From JBDLIL01 sp039714855 (GTDB lineage Bacteria > Patescibacteriota > Microgenomatia > UBA1400 > PJMF01), in NCBI GenBank assembly GCA_039714855.1, contig JBDLIL010000058.1, forward strand, positions 1-5,567: DNA of 5,567 bases, written 5' to 3'. Numbering within the stretch: the stretch's first letter is position 1; each line of letters begins with the position of its first letter. Under the pieces are notes generated by a model that was not told the DNA's origin, did not search any database, and saw only the letters and a program-made list of their open reading frames with translations. The position numbers were made by a program, and so were the translations under genes. This document shows, piece by piece, positions 1 through 5,501 of this stretch.

Positions 1-1439
1 AGATCATAATTTACGATTTTACCTTTACTTATCCAAATCTTTTTGAAGAACAAATTGAGGTATTCTTTTTTCAAATTGGGTTTTGCTAGCTTGTACGCCC
101 TACCAATGTCTTCTGCCAAACTAAGTAACCTCTCCAAGTCTTTCATTCTGCTTTCGTGGTCAATATCGATTTTAGCTAGTTCTTCTCTAACCTTTTCTTT
201 TAATGGAGTGTATTTATCTTTGATACTATTAAGTTGCTCAGTAGTAATAGTGTTTCTTAAATAGCGATCATCTTCAGCATCACCCAAAGCCTTTTCATAC
301 TTAGTAATTTCACGCTGCAATCTTCTCTTGTCTTCATCTCTCGTACCTCTTACCTCTCTTAATAATTCTTGCGCCTTTTGCAGAATTTCCTCTTTGTACT
401 CTTCACTAATCTGGATTTTTTCAAAAAGCTTTTCAACCTTCTTTTCTAGTTTTTCTTGGTCGATATAAGAACCCTTACCAATATGTTTGCAGTAGTAATG
501 GTTATATGTTTTGCCATTTTTAACTTTAACTTCTCCCATCATTTGTTTGCCGCTATCCTTATAAAAGATATGACCTCTTAGAAGCATTTTGTGCTTTCTA
601 AATCTGGTAGTATTTCTAGCTTGTTGAATCATCATGCTTTGCACTTCTTCATAAAGTACTTCATCAACAAATGTATCATGTCTGGCATTCTTATATAGCT
701 TATCTTTCCAATAGAATTGCCCAATATAAAATGGATTCTCTAGGGTAGTTTTAATTAGGCTTGGGTGAACCTTGTTTCTATGTGGGGATTTAATTCCTAA
801 ATCATTTAAGTGTTTGGCAAGTTTCGTGTAGTTACTCTTGCCGGTAGCGAAATCAAGAAAGATATCTTTAATGTAGGGGGCGATAGAATCATCAATAACG
901 ACTATTCTTTTATCTAGGCTACAAGTGGGATTGGGGTTATCAGCATTTTTATATCCTAGTGGAGGTATGCCCCCTGGGTACCAGCCAAGTAAAGCTTTTT
1001 GTTCCAGGACTTTGCTAGTTTTTCTGCCTGTGATTTGAGACTGAAAAGAGTTTGTTGCTGCCAAGATGGTATCTAGGAAATTTCCTTCTGGACTATCATC
1101 GATTGTAGGCTGACTAATAGATATCAGAGTAACATCATGCTTTTTAAGCATGGCTTTGATCTTGAGGTGGTCGAGGGTATTTCTAGCTAACCGATCTGTA
1201 TCTTGTATTAAGATTATTTCTATTTGGTTGTATTTATCTTGAATCGCTCCCAGCATGTCTTGTAGGGCTGGACGATTCATATTGGTGGCAGACTTGCCTT
1301 CATCGACATATTTATCAACAGCATCAATATCATTACTCTCTGCATACTGTTCACACATTCTAAGTTGTGCCTCTATGCTCTTGCCTTTGACGGCTTGCTC
1401 TTCGGTAGAAACTCTGGCGTAAATAAAAGCCTTTTTCAT
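1..1439 (-). CDS. Large serine recombinase (site-specific integrase), C-terminus cut by window edge
   Basis: Translating the complement from the ATG at 1439-1437 gives 479 complete codons with no stop, running off the left edge. The N-terminus reads MKKAFIYARVSTEEQ, the resolvase/invertase catalytic motif with nucleophile Ser11 and Arg9. The conserved TDRLARN motif is at about 81-87, with active-site arginines R83 and R86. The segment GWYPGGIPPLGY (152-163) marks the junction to the Recombinase (DNA-binding) domain, about 160-280. A zinc-ribbon-like region follows at about 285-320, then a long charged coiled coil (about 328-435), as in large serine integrases. The last visible residues (KKIWISKGKI) look like the usual near-terminal strand, so probably only a few dozen residues are missing. 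The enzyme would cut and rejoin DNA at attachment sites through a phosphoserine link, to integrate or excise the element. The zinc ribbon is odd: the first CxxC is replaced by YKDS (293-296) and only C317 remains. The start overlaps the upstream HTH gene by ATGA, and an AGAAGG-like Shine-Dalgarno lies just before it. Family assignment is very secure; the role as integrase of this element is inferred from context. Confidence 0.96.
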   Translation of the reverse strand, partial: MKKAFIYARVSTEEQAVKGKSIEAQLRMCEQYAESNDIDAVDKYVDEGKSATNMNRPALQDMLGAIQDKYNQIEIILIQDTDRLARNTLDHLKIKAMLKKHDVTLISISQPTIDDSPEGNFLDTILAATNSFQSQITGRKTSKVLEQKALLGWYPGGIPPLGYKNADNPNPTCSLDKRIVVIDDSIAPYIKDIFLDFATGKSNYTKLAKHLNDLGIKSPHRNKVHPSLIKTTLENPFYIGQFYWKDKLYKNARHDTFVDEVLYEEVQSMMIQQARNTTRFRKHKMLLRGHIFYKDSGKQMMGEVKVKNGKTYNHYYCKHIGKGSYIDQEKLEKKVEKLFEKIQISEEYKEEILQKAQELLREVRGTRDEDKRRLQREITKYEKALGDAEDDRYLRNTITTEQLNSIKDKYTPLKEKVREELAKIDIDHESRMKDLERLLSLAEDIGRAYKLAKPNLKKEYLNLFFKKIWISKGKIVNYD

Positions 1440-1657
1440 AGACCTTCTTGGAGAATTTTAATGATATCTTCTTTTTTGTAGCGCCTATGTTTGCCTGTGC
1501 CAATTCTTACAGCTTTTAGTTTTCCCTCGTTATCCCACTTCCTCAGTGTCCAGATGCTGACATTCAATATTTGGGCTGTTTGCTTCAGGTTTAGAAGTGG
1601 TGGCCAGGTGCGCTGTGAATCTGCCGTAAAAACTGGGTTTGAAAAGTCTATTTGCAT
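1436..1657 (-). CDS. MerR/excisionase-type helix-turn-helix protein (putative recombination directionality factor)
   Basis: A 73-residue protein. Residues about 21-70 form an HTH_17/MerR-like winged helix: LLNLKQTAQILNVS gives the first helices, TLRKWDNEGKLKAVRIG the recognition helix and wing, and HRRYKKEDIIKIL the closing strand and helix. This fold is shared by phage and ICE excisionases (Xis/RDF) and by the DNA-binding part of IS607-type serine recombinases. The first 20 residues are a divergent extension. Its TGA stop overlaps the recombinase ATG by four bases (ATGA), so the two are almost certainly translated together. The likely job is to bind the attachment or promoter DNA and steer the recombinase toward excision, or to repress the divergent promoter; both are inferences. 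The start at 1657 has no good Shine-Dalgarno, and the divergent promoter overlaps this start codon. Confidence 0.88.
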   Translation of the reverse strand: MQIDFSNPVFTADSQRTWPPLLNLKQTAQILNVSIWTLRKWDNEGKLKAVRIGTGKHRRYKKEDIIKILQEGL

Positions 1658-1667
1658 AATTTATATT
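1639..1667 (+). promoter_or_regulatory. Sigma70-like promoter for the winged-helix gene at 1698
   Basis: TTGAAA (1639-1644) and TATATT (1662-1667) are separated by exactly 17 bases, a close match to the -35/-10 consensus. Transcription would start near 1674, leaving a leader of about 24 bases before the ATG at 1698. The promoter lies across the first codons and start codon (1655-1657) of the divergent HTH gene, so the two transcription units should interfere with each other. Prediction by eye only. Confidence 0.6.
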
Positions 1668-1679
1668 AGGATATACTAA
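1666..1679. promoter_or_regulatory. Candidate operator dyad in the divergent intergenic region
   Basis: TTAG-GATATA-CTAA is a 14-base near-perfect palindrome (12 of 14 positions symmetrical). It overlaps the end of the -10 box and the expected transcription start of the plus-strand promoter, where a repressor would typically bind. Candidate binders are the HTH protein to its left or the winged-helix protein to its right. AT-rich dyads of this size can occur by chance, so this is tentative. Confidence 0.4.
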
Positions 1680-1697
1680 GTTAGATTAAAGAAAAAG

Positions 1698-2627
1698 ATG
1701 AAAAACAATTACTTTACTGAAGAAGCTGTGGAATTATGTGAGGCAATTTTGCAAACTACTAGGCCTACTGAAGAATGGGGTGTAGTTAACATAATAAAAT
1801 CAGTAAAAAGTTTGAATGATGACAGGGCATTTAACTCTATTTCTCATCCCGAAATTCCAATGGGTTATTACTACGTGTATGACGAGGTACCTCAGTTTCT
1901 CCTGGATGAGGGTGTTTTCTGCGGTCTTGATACGGATGGTGCTTGGTATTTAAAACAGGGCTATTATGTTTTTAATGGCAGTGGAGATGAAGATTGGCAA
2001 TTTGAGAGAGAAAGTGTGAGTGAGGGCTTAACTTTAATGGCTACAAAAAAGGGTTGGATTAATAAAACTGTCGATAAAAAGAAAATCAACAATTTAGAAC
2101 TTTGGGGAATTCCAGATTTGGGTATACAGGTTTTTGTCAATAGTTTTACGCAAGAAACATACGAAGATATGAATTTAGGAATGGTAACTCATATTGTTAG
2201 TAAAGGTCCCAGTGGTCGTCATCACTTAATTGCCCTCTTTGATAGAAAAAGAATGCAAAGTTTTGTCAATCTCTACAAAGGAAACGCTCCAGTTTTTGAT
2301 GAAAAATCTGGAATGCTTTTATTTCTGGGCAAAGACATGAAATTTACTGGTCAGCAAGCACAACTTGTAAAAGTGTTAGTCGAAAATATAAATAGCACGG
2401 TTTCGTACAAAGACATTTTTGAGATTATCAGTGGAAAGAATTATGAAAAAGAGTTGGCTAGAAATGAGGGAAAAGTACCTAGTATTCATAATCCAATTAA
2501 AAATGATTTTAAAAATGCGAGAAAAAAAATTTACAAAAAAGATTCAGGGCTTTGTGAGAGTCTTGTGCTTGTTGAGCGCAACGGTATTGGAATGTTTGTA
2601 AATCAAGCCAACCCCAAATCTGATTAA
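1698..2627 (+). CDS. Putative regulator with C-terminal OmpR/PhoB-like winged helix
   Basis: A 309-residue soluble protein with no signal peptide or membrane segment. The N-terminal 200 residues are not recognised; they include an aromatic, acidic stretch (about 56-104, rich in Tyr, Trp, Asp) and a mixed alpha/beta segment. Residues about 205-302 resemble the OmpR/PhoB-type winged helix. A strand pair (MLLFLGKDMKFTG) leads into helix 1 (QQAQLVKVLVEN), then a helix starting at VSYKDIFEII. A recognition-helix-like HNPIKNDFKNARKKI follows, and a closing hairpin LVLVERNGIGMFVN corresponds to the usual 'RGxGY' wing. No phosphoacceptor receiver domain is evident. It is divergent from the HTH/recombinase pair and precedes the replication-like operon, which suits an element-encoded transcription factor. 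The ATG at 1698 is preceded only by a weak purine tract (AAAGAAAAAG) and lies about 24 bases after a predicted transcription start. The coding region is secure; the winged-helix assignment rests on pattern only, and function is inferred. Confidence 0.85.
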   Translation: MKNNYFTEEAVELCEAILQTTRPTEEWGVVNIIKSVKSLNDDRAFNSISHPEIPMGYYYVYDEVPQFLLDEGVFCGLDTDGAWYLKQGYYVFNGSGDEDWQFERESVSEGLTLMATKKGWINKTVDKKKINNLELWGIPDLGIQVFVNSFTQETYEDMNLGMVTHIVSKGPSGRHHLIALFDRKRMQSFVNLYKGNAPVFDEKSGMLLFLGKDMKFTGQQAQLVKVLVENINSTVSYKDIFEIISGKNYEKELARNEGKVPSIHNPIKNDFKNARKKIYKKDSGLCESLVLVERNGIGMFVNQANPKSD

Positions 2628-2682
2628 TTTTACCCCAAATTTTTACTAAATTTACCCCAAGTAATATCTTTTCTTACTCCTA
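2611..2682. repeat. Iteron-like ACCCCAA direct repeats with 21-22 base spacing
   Basis: ACCCCAAAT occurs at 2611-2619 and 2632-2640, and ACCCCAA at 2654-2660. A degenerate copy, ACTCCTA, is at 2676-2682. The start-to-start distances are 21, 22 and 22 bases, about two helical turns, so all copies would face the same side of the DNA. Copies two and three share a TTT just before the core (TTTACCCCAA). The first copy lies inside the 3' end of the winged-helix gene, encoding Asn-Pro-Lys. Such phased repeats are typical of Rep-protein iterons or of cooperative operators. Which of these applies cannot be told from the sequence. Confidence 0.55.
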
Positions 2683-2683
2683 T

Positions 2684-2709
2684 TCACTGATTCAAAATAT
2701 TATCAGTGA
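2684..2709. repeat. Perfect 8-base inverted repeat TCACTGAT-N10-ATCAGTGA
   Basis: The arms TCACTGAT (2684-2691) and ATCAGTGA (2702-2709) are perfectly complementary around an AT-rich 10-base centre. The centre-to-centre spacing of the half-sites is 18 bases, suitable for a dimeric DNA-binding protein. There is no following T-run, so it is not an intrinsic terminator. Confidence 0.55.
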
Positions 2710-2747
2710 CAAATACAGACTCATTCACTACACGCCTTGCAAAACTT

Positions 2748-2765
2748 CTGATTAAAACAGATCAG
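2748..2765. repeat. Second, shorter dyad CTGAT-N8-ATCAG
   Basis: CTGAT (2748-2752) and ATCAG (2761-2765) repeat the inner half-site of the stronger dyad about 60 bases upstream, with slightly different spacing (8 rather than 10). The reuse of the same half-site suggests a second, weaker site for the same protein, but five-base arms are weak evidence. Confidence 0.3.
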
Positions 2766-2823
2766 CAGCTTTGTCGTGATAGTGCTATGGCAAAAAGTAA
2801 TTATGAAAAAAAGGAGAAAGAAG

Positions 2824-3096
2824 ATGAAAGAAAACAACAATTATCAGATCTTCAAGATTAAAGATTTTTATCAGGCATGTGTTTTGGCCACTGCAAAAAT
2901 TCCATTAGTTGATCTAGAACCTGGCGAAGGCAAATTTCTCACCTTTGTGTTTGATGACAAAAAGTTTATGGCAGAAGAAATATTGGGTCAGTACTGGGAT
3001 GGTCAGCTAAGACTAGACCCCAAGGAACTGATTAGAAATATTCACGAGATCAGAAATAGGATGTATGCCAGAAAAAACTTGAAAAATGAATACTAA
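2824..3096 (+). CDS. DUF5659-like small protein
   Basis: A 90-residue protein, first gene of the plus-strand operon. The ATG at 2824 is chosen over the in-frame ATG at 2776 because a strong Shine-Dalgarno (AAGGAG, 2811-2816) lies seven bases before it. The longer version would also add a Lys/Arg-rich tail translated from the binding site itself. The body has the DUF5659 pattern: a short strand and helix (YQIFKIKDFYQACVLATA, about 7-24), then 'PLVDLEPGEGKFLTFVFDD' (27-45) in the position of the usual central strand pair. A Gln-Tyr-Trp-Asp-Gly segment (56-60) and a C-terminal helix (PKELIRNIHEIRNRMY, 66-81) follow. Proteins of this type are small, widespread in Patescibacteria and mobile elements, and have no established function. 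It overlaps the next gene by 11 bases. Gene call is strong; the family call is from memory of the pattern. Confidence 0.82.
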   Translation: MKENNNYQIFKIKDFYQACVLATAKIPLVDLEPGEGKFLTFVFDDKKFMAEEILGQYWDGQLRLDPKELIRNIHEIRNRMYARKNLKNEY

Positions 3097-3325
3097 ATAT
3101 TTGCAATACGAGTTGGATAAGCTTTTGCAGCTGATGAATAGAGAAACTGATGCTTTTATTTCTCGCATCGGTGGCAACTTCAGTAAAGTAAATTATCTCG
3201 ATGAAAAAGTGCTACCAGTAATAAAAAGTGACATAAATTTTCAAACAAACTTAGTAGTAAATGAAGCCGAAAGGCTATTGAAGGAAAAAGATGAAAGAAA
3301 AAAAGACCAAACCCAAACAAATTAG
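3086..3325 (+). CDS. Hypothetical small charged protein
   Basis: A 79-residue protein that I do not recognise. It is predicted mostly helical: an N-terminal amphipathic helix (KYLQYELDKLLQLMNRETDAF, roughly residues 4-24), a Gly-Gly turn (29-30), and a C-terminal helix ending in a very charged tail (ERLLKEKDERKKDQ). There are no cysteines, signal peptide or membrane segment. It overlaps the preceding gene by 11 bases and the following ATPase gene by 35 bases in another frame, so its last 11 codons double as the ATPase start region. The tight packing argues that it is a real, translationally coupled gene. It could be an accessory or DNA-binding partner of the ATPase, but nothing in the sequence proves it. 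Its stop is TAG. Confidence 0.65.
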   Translation: MNTKYLQYELDKLLQLMNRETDAFISRIGGNFSKVNYLDEKVLPVIKSDINFQTNLVVNEAERLLKEKDERKKDQTQTN

Positions 3326-4655
3326 CTTTTTAAAAGATGGTTCTACCATTTACGAATTAGTCGGAGATAAAAAGCAGCTAGGTTTTATCAAATTTGACCC
3401 AATATCTGAGAGTGCAGAATTTATACAGCAATTTAACTTAGGCAATGATATCTATATTCCCCCGCAAAATGATTTAGTATCTAGTCGCACTATTGTGTTA
3501 GCCGAATATCCCCAAGAGTATGGAGAAATCATAAATCTTTTTGAGTCTATTAAGCACTATATCTACAAGTACGTTGATATCCCTGAGACATACCTAATAG
3601 TTGCCACTTTGTATGTGATGCTAACCTGGATATTTGATTGTTTCGATGTTGTTCCCTACTTGAGGGCAACGGGCGACTTTGGTACGGGCAAAAGCAGGTT
3701 TTTAATGACAGCGGGTAGTATTTGTTATCGTGCTTGTTTTGCAGGCGGTGCTACTACTACCAGTCCTATATTTAGAATCATAGAAATTTATCAAGGAGTG
3801 ACTTTAGTTTTTGATGAAGCAGATTTTAAATATTCTGGTGCTGATTCAGATATGATTAAGATTCTTAACTGCGGCTATATGCGGGGTATGCCTGTGCTCA
3901 GAACGGAAGGTGATGGCGATCGTCGCCAACCTAAGGGTTTTAATGTATACGGTCCAAAGATAATTGCTACCAGAAAGCCGTTTACTGATATTGCTTTGGA
4001 AAGCAGATGTTTAACTCAAGTTATGGCTGGTAAGCCAAGGGCAGATATACCTAAGCACTTACCAAAAGAGTTTTATAGGGAGTCTGCAGAACTAAGAAAT
4101 AAACTGCTTATGTTTAGGCTGAAGAATTATTCCTCGATAGAAATTGATCCCTCTCAAGAAATGAAAAACTTAGACCCTAGGGTGAATCAGGTAGCTTTAC
4201 CCATATTAAGCATTATCCAGGATGATGCTGTCAGAGATCAGGTAAGAGCCGCCTTATCCAGTCTTCAGGATTCGTTAAATAGTCTCAAACAAGATGAAGA
4301 TCCTGCTTTGATACTAAGGGCATTGGTTGAAATGGCCAAGGATAAAGAAATGAATTTAGGTTTTAAGGAGGTGGCAAAGAAAGTTAATGAGATTGCAGGG
4401 ATTGATTCAGATTATCATTACGCCCTAAGCCCCTCAAAGATTGGTAGAGTCAATCAGTCGGTATTGAACTTAGATACTCATAAGGTAAATGGTAGGGCTA
4501 GGATCAAGGTTTCACCATCAAATTTAAAAAAGATTAGCAGCTTGTGTCAGCGTTACGCTGTAGCTGATGTAGACCTAGTAGCCCTCTACTACCCTGAAGA
4601 AAATGGTAGTTCTCGAGATAAACTACTTGAGAACACTCAAGAAGCATTGCTTTAA
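3291..4655 (+). CDS. P-loop ATPase of DUF3631/phage replicative helicase type
   Basis: A 454-residue protein. The N-terminal ~95 residues are a small divergent domain, followed by a hydrophobic helical stretch (101-124). Walker A is GDFGTGKS (128-135) and Walker B is VTLVFDEAD (170-178). A sensor-like strand GPKIIATRKPF (221-231) and ALESRC (235-240), with R239 a candidate arginine finger, follow. The order P-loop, 'SPIFRIIE' helix, Walker B, 'LNCGYMRG' (192-199), then 'YGPK..A' matches the DUF3631-type ATPases of phages, plasmids and integrative elements, which resemble D5/SF3-like replication helicases. Residues about 340-425 look like a winged-helix C-terminal domain. No primase catalytic domain is seen, so this is helicase/ATPase only unless a partner supplies priming. 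The likely role is unwinding or remodelling DNA during element replication, an inference. AAGGA (3281-3285) lies five bases before the ATG, supporting this start despite the 35-base overlap with the preceding gene. Confidence 0.9.
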   Translation: MKEKKTKPKQISFLKDGSTIYELVGDKKQLGFIKFDPISESAEFIQQFNLGNDIYIPPQNDLVSSRTIVLAEYPQEYGEIINLFESIKHYIYKYVDIPETYLIVATLYVMLTWIFDCFDVVPYLRATGDFGTGKSRFLMTAGSICYRACFAGGATTTSPIFRIIEIYQGVTLVFDEADFKYSGADSDMIKILNCGYMRGMPVLRTEGDGDRRQPKGFNVYGPKIIATRKPFTDIALESRCLTQVMAGKPRADIPKHLPKEFYRESAELRNKLLMFRLKNYSSIEIDPSQEMKNLDPRVNQVALPILSIIQDDAVRDQVRAALSSLQDSLNSLKQDEDPALILRALVEMAKDKEMNLGFKEVAKKVNEIAGIDSDYHYALSPSKIGRVNQSVLNLDTHKVNGRARIKVSPSNLKKISSLCQRYAVADVDLVALYYPEENGSSRDKLLENTQEALL

Positions 4656-4659
4656 AAAG

Positions 4660-4686
4660 GGCTACATAGTCTACAAGGTCTACCAA
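4660..4686. repeat. Three tandem 9-base repeats in the gap before the 204-aa gene
   Basis: GGCTACATA, GTCTACAAG and GTCTACCAA follow each other without gaps and share the core G(T/G)CTAC. They fill most of the 41-base space between the ATPase stop and the Shine-Dalgarno (AAGGAG, 4687-4692) of the next gene. They could be a protein or RNA-binding site in the leader, or a small slippage expansion. Confidence 0.5.
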
Positions 4687-4696
4687 AAGGAGTTTT

Positions 4697-5311
4697 ATGA
4701 AAAACAAAAAGCAACTTAAGAAAAAAGAATCGACTGAAAAAAGAGTTCAAGAACTTGAAACCAAGCTTGAAGATCTAGCATGGAGATATTCAATCGCAAG
4801 TAATCCCTATGGTAAAGAAAATATTGTTAAAGTTGGAACTAAGCAGATAAAGAAAATCAACAAGGGTGAAGAGACATCAGGGCTGACGGCAAAAGATCCG
4901 GCTTTCCAGATGATGACGCTTTATGAGTTTGAGAATTGCAATTTACTTACTCATGGATTTAGTGACGCTTATAAAGTTCTAGCTACTGATATGAGTCGGC
5001 AACTACAGCAAGAATATGACTGCAAAACTCAAAGTGAAAAAGCTACGGCACATCTGACAGCACAAAATTATGTAAGAACGCTTGAGTTGCAAAGGGAGGT
5101 ATCCTTCATTCTCCAATCTGATAGTTTTTCTGATTTAAGGTTAAAAAGATTATCTATTTTAGAAAAAGCATATGACAGAGCCAATAAGCAGTATTTGCTT
5201 AGCGTACAAACGCTTAAATCACTAAAACAGCCACCGATTAATATGACGGTCAAAGCCCAAACTGCCAATGTGGCCAATCAGCAATTAATTAAGCAGGATA
5301 ATTATGAATAA
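4697..5311 (+). CDS. Hypothetical helical element protein with 'PPxxxxVKAQTANVANQQ' tail
   Basis: A 204-residue protein with a strong Shine-Dalgarno (AAGGAG four bases before the ATG). The N-terminus is highly basic (MKNKKQLKKKESTEKR) and merges into a short coiled coil (about 15-30). The centre (about 65-175) is predicted as several long helices. After a QPP turn (178-180) it ends in a strand-like, Gln/Asn-rich tail (INMTVKAQTANVANQQL, 181-197). This layout of a helical body ending in LK.PP, then KQ/AQ.AN, then NQQ resembles a family of uncharacterised proteins in bacterial mobile elements whose tails read like 'IKNPP..KQANIA..QQVN'; I know no function for it. It could be a structural or DNA-binding accessory protein. 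It overlaps the next gene by eight bases. The call as a real gene is strong; the family link is tentative. Confidence 0.85.
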   Translation: MKNKKQLKKKESTEKRVQELETKLEDLAWRYSIASNPYGKENIVKVGTKQIKKINKGEETSGLTAKDPAFQMMTLYEFENCNLLTHGFSDAYKVLATDMSRQLQQEYDCKTQSEKATAHLTAQNYVRTLELQREVSFILQSDSFSDLRLKRLSILEKAYDRANKQYLLSVQTLKSLKQPPINMTVKAQTANVANQQLIKQDNYE

Positions 5312-5501
5312 AAAGCTAAGCCCATGTGATTTAGACAAATTTTTAACTTTGGAGGGGTGTCGAAAAATTAACATCGATGCATTTATCAGGCAGGCAAATA
5401 AAGACCTGAAGCGAAGTCTCTTAGAGGCTAATCTTGAGGCAAATAATGTCAAAGTAGAACTAACTACTACCAAACCACTCCTTGTTGGTGTGACATACTA
5501 G
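5304..5501 (+). CDS. Zinc-finger-type element protein, N-terminal part ending at an in-frame TAG
   Basis: A 65-codon reading frame with a Shine-Dalgarno CAGGA five bases before the ATG, overlapping the upstream gene by eight bases. The pattern KFLTLEGCRKINIDAF (12-27) and VKVELTTTKPLLVGVTY (49-65) resembles the start of an uncharacterised family of mobile-element proteins. Those typically run 'LTTTPCHFGGVRWWFVCPxCGRRV' into a pair of CxxC zinc-binding sites. Here the frame meets TAG (5499-5501) exactly where the second Trp of that motif is expected. The same frame then continues with ISCPICTRRCGVFY to the window edge. The listed span is therefore probably only the N-terminal part of a longer gene, interrupted by a nonsense change (TGG to TAG). 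Amber readthrough or a sequence error are the alternatives. The family has no known function that I can state; the zinc-finger description comes from the cysteine pattern. Confidence 0.7.
   Translation: MNKKLSPCDLDKFLTLEGCRKINIDAFIRQANKDLKRSLLEANLEANNVKVELTTTKPLLVGVTY

Larger units (their letters stand above)
2628..2823. other. 196-base intergenic region between regulator and operon; probable control region
   Basis: No convincing gene is present. An upstream in-frame ATG at 2776 exists, but the Shine-Dalgarno favours the start at 2824. The left part carries the phased ACCCCAA repeats, the centre the inverted repeats, and the right part the ribosome binding site of the operon. I could not identify a promoter with good -35 and -10 boxes. 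A weak pair, TTCAAA (2691-2696) and TACAGA (2714-2719) with 17-base spacing, overlaps the first inverted repeat. No hairpin followed by a T-run, and so no intrinsic terminator, was seen. Confidence 0.5.

Noticed and set aside
43..264. Plus-strand 73-codon ORF
   Set aside because: Lies wholly inside the recombinase gene on the other strand; hydrophobic, low-complexity translation typical of an antisense shadow.
1491..1679. Plus-strand 62-codon ORF
   Set aside because: Antisense to the HTH gene, which has a clear family pattern; no ribosome binding site.
2419..2601. Plus-strand 60-codon ORF
   Set aside because: Out-of-frame shadow inside the winged-helix domain of the 309-aa gene.
2776..2823. 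Longer N-terminus for the DUF5659-like gene
   Set aside because: It would be translated through the strong Shine-Dalgarno at 2811-2816, and the extra residues do not fit the family.
2821..3304. The 14-base string AAGATGAAAGAAAA shared by the starts of the genes at 2824 and 3291
   Set aside because: Low-complexity, purine-rich start context; most likely coincidence of Met-Lys-Glu-Lys/Asn beginnings.
4621..4756. Frame +1 reading through the ATPase stop into the next gene as a possible frameshifted extension
   Set aside because: The short peptide (KKGYIVYKVYQKEF) comes from the 9-base repeats and ends at a TAA soon after; nothing indicates the ATPase is truncated.
5068..5473. Two minus-strand ORFs (5068-5277 and 5285-5473)
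   Set aside because: Antisense to the 204-aa and zinc-finger genes, which have proper ribosome binding sites; translations look like shadow sequence.
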